A stretch of 64,000 nucleotides of DNA from Costus lasius (lineage: Eukaryota; Streptophyta; Magnoliopsida; Zingiberales; Costaceae), in the NCBI GenBank assembly GCA_027563935.2, contig CM050449.1, positions 79,639,178 through 79,703,177 of the forward strand, written 5' to 3'. Position 1 is the first letter of the stretch. Each line of letters begins with the position of its first letter. A program made the position numbers and the translations under genes. Under the pieces are notes generated by a model. It was not told the origin of the DNA. It searched no databases and saw only the letters and a list, made by a program, of their open reading frames with translations. Below are positions 21,842-34,137 of the stretch, piece after piece.

Positions 21842-23516
21842 TGTTGGGGTATGCCCTTAAGGCTAATGTTTGAGGCCTATGGGAATGTATCAGTATCATG
21901 TAATAAACTGTTATGTTTATAAAGGCATGGTTGTTATTCAGTTAGTTACATTGTCTGCTGCAATATATGTTCTTCTGAATAATGTCTCAAAGCTGTTCAG
22001 CTGGGCTGACATGCAATTATGTCCTTAGTCGATATATCTTGGTGAACATGAGACAGCCTTGATATGGTCAAGACTAATATGTGTTCTAATCTTATAGGAT
22101 GCTTCGAGCATGGAATAAGATGTAGACTCATGGGTACATTGGATGTACTGGACAGACCCTACTAGGATGTTCAATTGTTTGTCACAATGTGAATATTCCT
22201 TGAATGTGACAAGTGGCACATTTCCTCTGACTTGAGATCACTTGTGTTATCTAAATGATGATTGCCATTGTTTTGAGGTAGTTCAATATCATTTGAAACA
22301 TAATGATTATAGACTATCTTGGATGGTGAGCTTGAATCAGGTTAGGGCACTAGTGATAGACATAGGATTGCCGTCTCCTTGTTTAAGGAGTGTGATGTTC
22401 TAAAGGGGCCCCCTGGATGAGATGATTGAGAAAGTGTATGGCCATACCCAGGTGACTGTGTTCATCTGATCTAATCATGCACATCATATTGGAGTTACAA
22501 GCTTGACAGGCTTGTCCAATAAGAACATCCAGTGGCAAAGGAAATATGCATGCCTTGTGAATTGATTCACACTTGTGCTATGGTTTGGGTGTAGTCTTGG
22601 AAGACTCTTTCCTTTATATCGGGAGACAGTGATGTGTTGCTAGATACCCCTCACTGATCGTGATAATGAGAATTATCGTTACCGACATTTAGAGGAAACC
22701 CTCAGGGTCGCACAATTTGATGATATGGCTTACTTAAGTCAGATCGTGTGGACTGAATTGTTCGGGTTCAGTTTAAAGGGATTTAATCTCTGATTGTAAG
22801 TGAGATCTGGTCTAATCATGTTTGATTGATTAGGGCTTGAGATCGGTAAGCTTTGATCGAGAGATTGGATGCTAGATCGGTCAGATCAGGAGCATCGAGA
22901 GATTGACGGTCAGATCAAGAACTTAAGTGTTTATTGTGGTCTGGACTGATTGCTTGGTTTATTTGGTTATTGAACCAAACTTAAGTGAACCGGCTCATGG
23001 ATGAGCGCTTGGTTCAATTCAAAGAAGAGAGGAAAATGCGATTGGTTAAATGCATGAACACATGATCGCATGAAAGAGTGAGGTTGGCTATTTTTAGCAA
23101 CCACGTCTCCATGTCTTGTGTGGAGCGCATATCGTGTGGCCTCCTCTCTATTCTCGTCGCCTCCTCTCGTGTTGATCATTATTCTTCACGCCTTGAAGAG
23201 TCGAAAAAAAAAAAACAAGCAAGCTCTCTCTCATTTCCCATACGAAGGACTCCTTGAAGATTTGCTAGCACAAAGTCGCCAAGGAAGTAGTCGCCTTCTC
23301 ATTGTGTGCGTCATCTAAGGAGAAGAGGCACTTGCGTCTTTGATTCTAAGACACCATCAAACCGATGGCAATGGTATGATTTTATCTCTTGTGCAATCGG
23401 TTTTTAAGTTGATAATAATACATGCATCAAAGGTCCTAGAAACCCTCCTTTCCGTTGCTTTAAAAATTACATGCGCCTATCTAGGGTTTCGCCCCCCTTA
23501 TTTAGGGGTTCTTTCA
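21842..23516 (+). repeat. A5 LTR 3
   Basis: 1675-bp terminal LTR ending TTCTTTCA and followed by the TSD CTTAT (23517-23521). It appears identical to LTR 2 by eye. Confidence 0.95.
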
Positions 23517-24191
23517 CTTATTGGACAAGCGTGTCAAGCTTGTAACTCCAATATGATGAGCATGATTAGATCAGATGAACACAGTCACCTGGGTATGGCC
23601 ATACACTCTCTCAATCATCTCATCCAGGGGGCCCCTTTAGAACATCACACTCCTTAAACAAGGAGACGGCAATCCTATGTCTATCACTAGTGCCCTAACC
23701 TGACTCAAGCTCACCATCCAAGATAGTCTATAATCATTATGTTTCAAATGATATTGAACTACCTCAAAACAATGACAATCATCATTTAGAAACACAAGTG
23801 ATCTCAAGTCAGAGGACATGTGCCACTTGTAGCAAACAAGGATTATTCACATTGTGACAAGCAATTGAATATCCAAATAGGGTCTGTCCAGTACATCCAA
23901 TGTACCCATGAGTCTACATCTTATTCCATGCTCGAAGCATCCTATAAGATTAGAACACATATTAGTCTTAATCATATCAAGGCTGTCTCATGTTCACCAA
24001 GATATATCAACTAAGGACTTAACTGCATGTCAGCCTAGCTGAACAGCTTTGAGACATTATTCAGAAGTACACTTATTGCAGCAGACAATGTAACAAACTG
24101 AATAACATGCCTTTATAAACATAAGAGTTTATACATGATACTGTTACAATCCCAAGGCCTCAAACATTAGCCTTAAGGGCATACCCGAACA
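23517..24191 (-). repeat. 3' LTR of A4, second segment
   Basis: Continuation of the minus-strand LTR broken at 7045. The first five bases are the second copy of the A5 TSD. It ends ACCCGAACA at 24191 (minus strand: TGTTCGGGTATGCCC) and is followed by the A4 purine tract. The two segments total 1676 bp without the duplicated five bases. Confidence 0.92.
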
Positions 24192-24211
24192 ATCTCCCAC
24201 TTGCACTTAAT

Positions 24212-27159
24212 CTAATGGTTGAGAAATCTCAAACCCATATTATTACAGTGCTTCTCATGCTTCTGCTGCGCCAGAGGCTTGGTAAGCGGGTCTGCCAGAT
24301 TGTCATCTGTATGAACCTTGCAGACTTTGATCTCGCCACGATCTATGATCTCCCTGATCAAATGAAACCGTCTCTGTATGTGCTTGGACTTCTGGTGCGA
24401 CCGTGGTTCCTTTGCTTGTGCGATTGCTCCAGTGTTATCACAGAAGATAACCAAAGGATCTGCACTCGAAGGAACAACACCAAGTTCTCTCACGAACTTA
24501 CGAATCCACACTGCCTCCTTGGATGCTTCCGAGGCTGCAACATACTCGGCTTCTATTGTGGAATCAGCAACAGTTGACTGTTTGAAACTCTTCCACACCA
24601 CCGCTCCTCCATTCAAGCTAAAAACATAGCCTGATTGCGATCGAAAATCATCCTGGTCAGATTGGAACGAAGCGTCAGTATATCCTTCAATACTGAGTTC
24701 TTCCTGACCACCATACACCAAGAACATATCTTTGGTCCTCCGCAGATATTTTAAAATGTTCTTGACCGCAATCCAGTGCGCCTGACCTGGATTACTTTGG
24801 AACCGACTGGTCACGCTTAACCCGTAAGCGACGTCTGGACGAGTACACAACATCGCATACATAATGGACCCAATAGCCGAAGCATAAGGCGTATTGTCCA
24901 TCTCATCTTTCTCAGTCTGTGTTTGTGGACACTGACTCTTTGAAAGATTCAGACCATGTCTGACTGGAAGATATCCTCTTTTAGAATTCTCTAAATGAAA
25001 TCTCTCCAGGACTTTATCGATGTAAGTACTCTGGCACAGCCCGAGAAGCCTCTTAGATCTATCCCTGTAGATCTTCACACCTAATACATAGGCTGCTTCT
25101 CCAAGATCTTTCATCTGGAAACACTTTCTTAACCATGCCTTAACCGCATGCATTTCAGGAATGTCGTTTCCAATGATCAAGATATCATCGACATAGAGGA
25201 CTAGGAAAGTAATCACGCTCCCACTAAACCTCTTATATACACACGGGTCATCCTCGTTCTTGATGAAACCAAACTCAGTGATTGATTCATCAAAACGAAT
25301 ATTCCAGCTTCTAGATGCTTGTTTAAGTCCATAAATGGACTTCTTTAACTTGCATATTTTATGACGATCTGATGGATTAGTGAAACCTTCGGGTTGTGTC
25401 ATATACACATCCTCATCCAGATTTCCATTCAGGAAAGCTGTCTTCACATCCATTTGCCAAATCTCATAATCATAATATGCAGCTATCGCGAAAAGAATCC
25501 GAATAGACTTAAACATAGCTACAGGTGAGAAAGTTTCATCATAATCTATCCCGTAGATTTGTTTGAAACCTTTCGCAACTAGCCTGCCTTTATAGGTAAC
25601 CACGTTACCATCCATGTAAATCTTCTTCTTGAAGATCCATTTACAGCCTATAGGGATAACTCCCGGAGGCGGATCAACCAAATCCCAAACTTGGTTATCT
25701 GACATGGAGTCCATCTCGGCGCGCATAGCTTCAAGCCATCTCGCTGATTCCGGTCCAGTGACCGCATCCGCATAAGTGAGGGGTTCATCATTATCAATGA
25801 TGTAGACTCCGTCATAGCGCTCAGGCTGTCGACGGATCCTTCCCGATCTTCGCGGTTCCCGTGATATCTGAGCCTCAGGTTGTTCAATAACCTGATCAAC
25901 CGGCTCAGGCTCATCCAACTGTGCTTGACTACTTTGTCCTTCTTCTGGATTCTCATCCAACTTTATTTCTCTCCCACTGGCCTCTTGCAGAAGAAACTCC
26001 TTCTCAATAAATATGGCCGTCCGAGCAACAAATACCTTGTTCTCTTTGGGATCGTAGAAATAATAACCCTTAGTTTCCTTAGGGTAACCGACAAAGATAC
26101 ATTTGTCAGATCTGCACTCTAGTTTCCCAGAGGCGAGCCTTTTAACATAAGCCTCGCAGCCCCAGATCCTGATAAATGTCAAGCTAGGCTGTTTCCCATA
26201 CCATAATTCATATGGGGTCTTTGAAACTGCCTTGGATGGCACTCGGTTTAGTACCTTTGCAGCTGTTTCCAGTGCAAATCCCCAAAAGGAATATGGAAGA
26301 GTAGCCTGACTCATCATAGAATGAACCATATCAAGTAACGTTCTATTTCTCCTTTCGGACACACCATTCCATTGCAGTGTTCCTGGCGGAGTGAGCTGTG
26401 AGATAATCCCACACTCCTTCAGATAGTCAGTAAACGCATGACTTAGGTATTCTCCACCTCGATCAGAACGAAGTGCCTTGATATTTCGGCCTAGCTGATT
26501 CTGTACTTCATTCTTGAACTCTTTGAACTTGTCAAAAGATTCACTCTTATGTCTCATTAAATAGACATACCCATATCTACTGAAATCATCAGTAAAGGTA
26601 ATGAAGTACTGATAGCCACCTCTGGCATGTTTACTAAATGGCCCACACACATCACTGTGTATAAGGTCAAGTAAACCTGAAGCCCTTTGACCTTTGTTAG
26701 GAAAAGGTGACTTCGTCATTTTACCCATTAAACAAGCTTTGCATGTATCAATCTCCTCATAGGAGAATGATCCCAGCAGTCCATGATCATGCAACCGCTT
26801 AATGCATTTCTTGTTAATATGGCCTAAACGACTATGCCATAGCAAGGTGCTGTCATCAGCATACTTGGCTTTCTTAATAATAATATTTTGTATAGAACAT
26901 TCCATGTCCAACATGGATAACCCATTGTTAATTGAACCAGTAGCATAAACAATATTATCAAAAGATAAAACACACTTTGAAATATTGCATTCAAAGGAAA
27001 ATCCCTTCCTGACAAGAGCAGGAATAGAGATAATATTCTTAGTAATGCTAGGAACAAAGTAACAACTGTTTAGTTCTAATACAAGTCCAGATGGCAAAGA
27101 GATGAAATAGTCTCCTACAGTAACAGCAGCAACCCGTGCCCCGTTTTCAACTCGTAGGT
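24212..27159 (-). pseudogene. A4 gag-pol, 3' part (protease end to RNase H)
   Basis: The minus-strand frame is open from the G insertion point at 27159 to the stop at 24212. It covers the end of the protease, the HHCC region, integrase, reverse transcriptase (YVDD) and RNase H of a family A polyprotein. From its first internal Met at 27097 it is 961 aa with no stop. It is in frame with the 5' part at 49875-48939 once G and one TSD copy are discounted. It has no start of its own and is physically separated from gag, so it is not a functional gene. Confidence 0.92.
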
Positions 27160-30100
27160 TGTAAGATCCAAGGATCTTAAGTCCTGGTAAGCATTATTTT
27201 GATTCAAATAAAATTATTAACTATGATAATTTTATGTATTGGTTGTCAAATTATAGTTATTTAACTAGAGATTTTGGTTGTTAATTTATTGTAAATAAAT
27301 TAGAGATTATTTATTTGATTGTTGGCTGATTTATGATAAATTATTATTGGATGTTAGTTTAAGTGAATTAATTAATTTTAAGTTAATTAATTAGAGTTTA
27401 TTGGTTAATTAAATCCTTATTGGATTTCGGTTAAGTGCTTGGTTATTTGTAAGTTAATTAAATTAATTAGTTAACTAAGCTTATTGGATGTTAGTTTAAC
27501 TCTTATTGGACTTTCACTTAAACTAAGGGATTATTGGGTTTTTAAAATTTGAATTATTGGGTTAATGGGTTAAACCTTTTTGAATTAATGGGTTAGAGGG
27601 TTAAAACCTTAAAAACCGAAATTTGTAAGAGGTAATTTCGGCTAGGGTGAAATTAGTGGCGATTTTTGGGTCTTGAGGAAAACCTTGGCGACGGCTTGAG
27701 GAGCTTGGCGATTTCTTGGACGATTCTTGAAGGCTTGGAGGAATTTTTCTTTCTTCCTCTTCCTTCTTCCTTTGGCCGGCATTCCTTGGTGTTTGGTGGC
27801 ATTTTTCAAAACCTTAGACGGATTTTTGGAAGGGTTTTCTTGTTGGTGTTCACGGTTAAGAGGTGAGTGGAGTGTTTAATTGATTGCTATATATTTGTTT
27901 GTGTTAATTGATGTGTTAAGATGAGACATTTGCTTGTTGGAAACCCTATCATGCTAAAACCGAAATTCAAGACTTCACTATGATGAAAACCGAATTTAAG
28001 ACATTAGTTATTTCTTCATGTGAAAAACCGAAAATTGCAAGAATGTATATAGCATGAAAATTGTTATGAAAACCGAATTTTGGTGTTAACTATGAGAACC
28101 GAAATAATCTTGAAAATTGTTGTAAAAACCGAATTAGTATTGGTGATTGTTTAACCGAAATTTGTATGAAATTTAAGGTATTTTGGTAGCATTAAATCAT
28201 TGAACATTGAGCATGAATTTCTTGTTAATTAGATATTTTATAAAGAATTTTGGTAATATTAAACCAATGATTTTTGTAGCCGAAATATTGTTAATTGTAG
28301 TTAAACCGAAATGTGATGATTGTAGTTAACATGTTTACATGTGGTAAATTGTGGTAATTGTGGTAATTTGTAAAGTAAATTATAAGAATACATGTTTTAC
28401 ATTTTATGTTGATTTTATGAATGCTTGTTTTAATTTTATGTTTCTTTGTGGGTGTAACTTGTATTCTTGTTTGAGAAGTTTGGGTGATAACATAGCAAAA
28501 ATTTGACTAAACTAATCAGCCTGAAATTTATGGACTACACTATATTCGATGATATTCGAATATAAAATATTATGTGTTATGTTATATGATTTTGAGCAAT
28601 AAGTGTGATCTTGTGAATTTGGAAAATTATGGGTTATGTGAATTTGGAAAAATTATGTGATTATGTGATGGTTAGGACTAAGGCTAGGTGTAACTATGAA
28701 CTCAAGGGGATAGTCCTTATGTGTTATGTTAAGGGTTTGAATTTCAGCCCTGTATTGTGATATGTGAGGAGGTTGATGTTCAGCCTGCCTATTATGATTA
28801 TTGTGATGGGGGTTGATGTTCAGCCTGCCCGATATGATTTTTGTGATGACTATCCTAGAGTCTAGTTGACACTTAGGAGTCCACCTTTGTGAAATATGTT
28901 CACCTATGTGAAATATGAATTAAGATGTGTCTGTTGTCCAGTAGGAACTTTTTGGGAGAACGGGTTTTGACCCAAAGTGCCATGTCTTGGTCAGACAGGG
29001 GCCACCTCTTGATGTCACTACTCTTTTTGTGATGGAGTAATATAAGACCCAAAGTGCCATGTCTTGATCAGACAGGGGCCACCTCTTGATGTCATTACTC
29101 TTTATGTGATGGGGTGATATAAGACGCAAAGTGCCATGTCTTGATCAGACAGGGGCCACCTCTTGATGTCGTCACTCTGATGTGTTATGGGGTGAGGGAC
29201 CAAAGTGCCACGTCGTGACCTGGCGGGGGCCACCTCTTGATTCTACTCACTATCCATGTTTATGTGTTGCATGCGGCTCCCAGTGCTTTGGCCAAGCCGG
29301 GTTAGACCATATTGGTCACTACTGAATATGCTGGACAACTAGATTGATTATGTGTTGGTGTGTTTAGTGGTTTAGAGTATGACTCTAGAACCTGAGTTTG
29401 TGAACCTAAGTTATATGTGTTTAGTAGGTTTAAAATATATGTGTTTAGTTGGTTTAGAGTATAACTCTAGTACCCTGAGTTTGTTATATGTGGGTGTGTA
29501 CATCTGACTGTTTATGTTACTTCTGTACTTAATCTTGTTATTTAATCTGGTTATATGTTGACATTATGTTCGACATTATATTCCTGTTAAAGATTTTTAG
29601 AACAATCTGCATATATATTTTTTTGAGTGTATGTTATGGATGGTCAATTAGACTATCCACTCACTGGGCTGTGTAGCTCACCCCTCATTATTTTCAGGTA
29701 TAGAGCAGGGGCGCAGTTAGCATGATATTGATGTTGTGATTTATGCTTATAATGCCGGTTGTGGCCCTATGTTTATGCTTAATTAATTTGAGGCCGGCTG
29801 TGGCCGAATATGAATTTTATGAACTATGTGAACCATGTGATGTGAACCATGTGAACTATGTGAATTTGTGTTGCCTGATTGTGGCAATTAAATGAGTTTG
29901 ATTTTTGTGTCACCGCGGGCTTCAGCCTGGTTTCGGTGTTTGGTATGGGTTTATAAAATCGATTTTGTGATTTTGTTTTGAATTTCGGCTTGTTGTATAT
30001 TCCGTGCAATCGGTTTTGATATACCCTGTAACTTGCATATGTCTAGTGCAAGTATTGGGTGGTGGCAGGTACCCTTATGAGATTTGAGTTTTGTGAATTT

Positions 30101-30242
30101 GTGTGTATGGATTTATGAAATTTTTCAGATCGTGTTTTCTTGAACTCGGTTTTACCTAGCATATGATCGATCTTATATGAAACATCCTGTATCATTTGTG
30201 AATTGTGCCATTTGTTTGGGGTTAAGAATGTGGGATGTTACA
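27160..30242 (+). repeat. 5' LTR of G
   Basis: 3083 bp, starting TGTAAGATCC and ending GGGATGTTACA. AT-rich in its first half. It holds about ten scattered AACCGAA-type words (27613-28310) and a four-unit tandem array (28973-29257). I see no protein-coding content. Confidence 0.95.
28973..29257 (+). repeat. Four tandem ~77-bp units in the G LTR
   Basis: Units start at 28973, 29050, 29127 and 29201 with CAAAGTGCCA(T/C)GTC and contain GGGGCCACCTCTTGAT. The first three are closest to each other. A second, two-unit ~36-bp repeat with GTTGATGTTCAGCCTGCC lies just upstream (about 28772-28845). The 3' LTR carries the same arrays. Confidence 0.9.
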
Positions 30243-30245
30243 GAA

Positions 30246-30256
30246 TGGTATCAGAG
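30246..30256 (+). promoter_or_regulatory. Primer-binding site of G
   Basis: TGGTATCAGAG, three bases inside the 5' LTR, matches initiator tRNA-Met for 11 bases. The next base is G where C is usual. A short leader (30257-30385) leads directly to gag. Confidence 0.85.
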
Positions 30257-30385
30257 GAGTTGGCTAGCTAAAACTTAGTTTGGGGGAAAACATGTTTGTG
30301 TATTGCTAGACACCTAATAGGTTTATGATTGTTTTCCTGACTATGATATGTGTGTGACTATGATATGCGTGTGTAGGCATTTAAG

Positions 30386-32421
30386 ATGGTGCGAACCAGA
30401 GGAAATGCTAGTGATGAGGGCGAGCAGACCCCGAACCTCACGAGAACTATTGAGGCTCTGACTGGCATGGTTCAGCAACAAGGTGCTATGATAGAAAGGC
30501 AAGCTCAGATGCTGCAGCAGCAGCAGACTCAGCACCAAGAAGCACAACAGCAGCTTTTGCAGCAGCTGACTCGAGAGAGACCCCAGACTACTACTCGGGC
30601 AGTGGGGGATGACTCTCAGGAGGGCGCTCACAGGCGCTATGCTTCACTTGTGAGTGAATTCCAGAAACTGGGTCCGAGCTCTTTTTATGGGGGCTCAGAA
30701 TCCACTAATGCAGAGAATTGGCAGTTGTGCTTGGAAAAGATTTTCCAAGTTATGCGTTGCTCGGACGAGGATAAGTTATGTCTGGCCACCTATATGATGC
30801 GTGCTGACGCAGATGAGTGGTGGAAAGGCGTGGTGAGACTTGCCGAAGAAAGACATGAGACTGTAGATTGGCCTTACTTCTTGTCTCGATTCAACGAGAA
30901 GTACTTCCCAGATAGCTTGGTTGAGGACCGAGAGGTGGAATTTATTCACCTGGAGCAGGGTGATATGACAGTGGACCAGTATGAATTACAGTTCACGAAA
31001 TTGGGAAAGTATGCTCCTCATCTGATAAACACTGAAAAGAGGAGAGCTACTAAGTTTCTCAGAGGTCTCAGATGGGACATTAGAGAGCAGGTTGGTGCAC
31101 AACACTTGGAGACCTATGTTGAAACTGTTGGGCGAGCGCGCACTATTGAGAGGTATATATCTGAGAGGAGTTCTCATGTTGCCGTGACAGTAGTTCCTGC
31201 AGCTGAGGCGGCGGTTCCTCAGCATGGCAGTGGCGGCAAGGGTAAGAAGTACCCTAGGCATAAAGATTATAAGAAGAGCAGGTATAAGCCTTACTCCTAC
31301 AAGGCACCGCAGCAGTCCAGTGATGCACCGCAGCAGTTCAGGGATGCCAGGGATGCAAGAAACGGTATCACTTGTAGTCATTGTGGGCTCAGGGGACATT
31401 TAGTGAAAGACTGTCATAGAAAGAATGGTATATGCTTTAGGTGTAAGAAACCAGGACACATGGCTAAGGACTGCAAAGAACCTGAGGTACAACCTAGAGG
31501 CGCAGATAAGCCTACAGTCCAGACTAGAGTGTATGCTGTGGCTGAGAAGGATACACGAGCTTCCCGATCCGTCGTGGAAGGTACTTTATTCGTATTTGAT
31601 CAGTTAGCCCGCATATTATTTGACCCTGGTGCAAATTTATCTTTTGTATCTGTTAAGTTTGCTGCATGTTTACCTGTGTTACCTAAGGTGATGAATTATG
31701 CTGTGTCTGTGAGTACTCCCTTAGGAAAATCGTTATCTACAGATATTGTTTGTGCTGACTGTGTAGTACATGTAGAGGGTTATGAGTTTCTGGTAGATCT
31801 AATCCTCTTAGACATGCAAGATTTTGATATCATCTTAGGAATGGATTGGTTGTCTTCCCATCATGCCTCTGTGGATTGCTTTGAGAAAGTAATCACTTTG
31901 AATTTGTTAGATGGGAATCGACTGTTTGTGAGAGGTCTAGTGTCAGACCAAGGACCGCATGTAATATCTTTCCTGCAGGCCAGGAGATTACTGGCTAGTG
32001 GATGCAAGGGTTATCTTGCGCATGTTAAGGTGCAGGATGATTCTACTTCTGATTTGACTCAGATGGCGGTGGTGAAAGAATTTCCTGATGTGTTCTCTGA
32101 AGAATTTTCAGGTTTGCCACCGATTAGAGAAGTGGAGTTTGGCATTGAGTTGGCGCCAGGTACGGCACCTATCTCCAGAGCTCCTTATCGTATGGCTACT
32201 TCAGAGTTGGCCGAGCTTAAGAAACAACTGGAGGAATTGTTAGAGAAAGGGTATATTCGGCCTAGTGCTTCACCTTGGGGAGCGCCAGTGCTATTTGTGA
32301 AGAAGAAAGATGGAACCCTGAGGATGTGTATAGACTACAGGCAGCTTAACCAAGTGACTATCAAGAATAAGTATCCTCTTCCCAGAATTGATGATCTGTT
32401 TGATCAATTACAGGGAGCTAC
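30386..32421 (+). pseudogene. G gag-protease-RT, N-terminal part
   Basis: 678 codons, in frame up to the A6 insertion. A Gln-rich coiled segment (about 28-62) precedes a retrotransposon gag domain (about 90-250). Two CCHC zinc knuckles follow (C330/C333/H338/C343 and C350/C353/H358/C363). The aspartic protease has its active site at D413-P414-G415; DPG in place of DSG or DTG occurs in plant gypsy proteins. The reverse transcriptase begins at about 590 and is cut at codon 679. The frame continues at 43265. Apart from the insertion I see no stop or frameshift, so G was probably coding-competent when A6 arrived. Confidence 0.92.
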
Positions 32422-34137
32422 TGTTGGGGTATGCCCTTAAGGCTAATGTTTGAGGCCTTTGGGATTGTATAAGTATCATGTAATAAACTTTTGTGTTTAT
32501 AAAGGCATGGTTATTATTCAGGTTGTTACCTTGTCTGCTGTAATAAGTGTACTACTGAATAATGTCTCAAAGCTGTTCAGCTTGGCTGACATGCTCTATG
32601 TCCTTAGTCGAGATATCTTGGTGAACATGAGACAGCCTTGATATGATTGAGACTAATATGAGTGCTAATCTTATAGGATGCTTCGAGCATGGAATAAGAT
32701 GTAGACTCATGGGTACATTGGATGTACTGGACAGACCCTACTAGGATATTCCATTGCTTGTCACAATGTGAATATTCCTTGTAAGCACTAAGTGGCACAT
32801 GTCCTCTGACTTGAGATCATTTGTGTTTCTAAATGATGATTGTCATTGTCTTGAGGTAGTTCAATATCATTTGAAACATAATGATTATAGACTATCTTGG
32901 ATGGTGAGCTTGAATCATGTTAGGGCACTAGTGATAGACATAGGATTGCCGTCTCCTTGTTTAAGGAGTGTGATGTTCTAAAGGGCCCCCCTTATATGAG
33001 ATGATTGAGAAAGTGTATGGCCATACCCAGATGACTATGTTGATCTGATCTAATTATGCTCATTGTATTGGAGTAACAAGCTTGACTCGCTTGTCCAATA
33101 AGAACATCCAGTGGCAAAGGATGCTTGTATGCCTTGTGATGTTGATTCACCTTGTGCTGTGATTTGGGTGTAGTCTTGGAAGACTCTTTCCTTTATATCG
33201 GGAGACAGTGATGTGTTGCTAGATACCCCTCACTGATTGTGATAACGAGAGTTATCGTTACCGACATTTAAAGGAAACCCTTAGGGTCGCACAATTTGTT
33301 GATATGGCTTACTTGAGTCAGATCGTGTGGACTGGATTGTTTTGATTCAGTTTAAAGGAGTTTAAACTCTGATTGTAAGTGAGATCCAGTCTGATCATGT
33401 TTGATTGATTAGGGCTTGAGATCGGTAAGCTTCGATCGAGAGTGTGGATGCTAGATCGGTGAGATCAAGAGCATCATGAGATGTACGGTTAGATCTTGAA
33501 TCTTCATGGTTCATAGAGATTTAGACCATGGCTTGGGTTGGTTCTTTTGGTCTTTGGACCAATTGGAATTGAACCGAATTCAATTGATCCGGTTCACATT
33601 TGTGTTCGATTGGTTCAATTGAATTGGCGTTGGGGATAAGTTCACAAGACATGAACGCATGTCTTTATGACTTTCCTTAATGGGAAGTCTTGAAAACGCC
33701 TAACGCCAAATAACGCAAAAGCTTAATGTTCCTTGTGTCTTTCGAAGCTCTCTCTCGTGGGTAGTGTGTGGACGATCCTGGAGAAGAGCTCTCGGCGACA
33801 AGGAAGAACATCTCATCTCCTCAACACCAAAGGGCACCTTGGCAATTGTTGCTAGCACATCAAGTTGCGCAAGAAGTAAGCCTTCATCCTTTGTGTGTGT
33901 CTTCTTTGGAGGAGAGCCCTCTTCGGCCTCTAGCTTCCAAGCCGCCACCCTTACATGGCTATGGTAAAAGATCTCAAACTTGATCTTTGGTTAATTATAA
34001 AGTTGATCATTTACATGAGTTCATGCAAACGATTTTATTGAAACTCTAGAAGAATACATTTCCGCATGTTCTAGGGTTTGCCCCCCTCTTGAAAGGGGTT
34101 TTTCATGCTTGCGCTCCCCCTTGAAGGGGACCCTTCA
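32422..34137 (+). repeat. 5' LTR of A6
   Basis: 1716 bp, starting TGTTGGGGTATGCCC and ending GGGGACCCTTCA. The GNRA hairpin is at 33241-33256 (loop GAGA). The end carries the palindrome-containing word GCTCCCCCTTGAAGGGG, also seen as a tandem array in A1. Confidence 0.95.

Larger units (their letters stand above)
7046..23516 (+). mobile_element. Tandem family A element A5: LTR-body-LTR-body-LTR
   Basis: Three 1675-bp LTRs (7046-8720, 14444-16118, 21842-23516) flank two internal bodies, each 5723 bp (8721-14443 and 16119-21841). Only the outer ends carry a TSD: CTTAT at 7041-7045 and 23517-23521. So the array is a single insertion that later gained a body and an LTR, most simply by unequal recombination between LTRs. 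An assembly duplication is an alternative. I see one difference among the LTRs (G versus T in the TTAT[G/T]CAG word near 7141), so the structure is very young. Confidence 0.93.

Noticed and set aside
28920..29257. Antisense frame over the ~77-bp repeats in the G LTR
   Set aside because: It is generated by the tandem repeat, recurs only because the LTR is duplicated and has no protein features.
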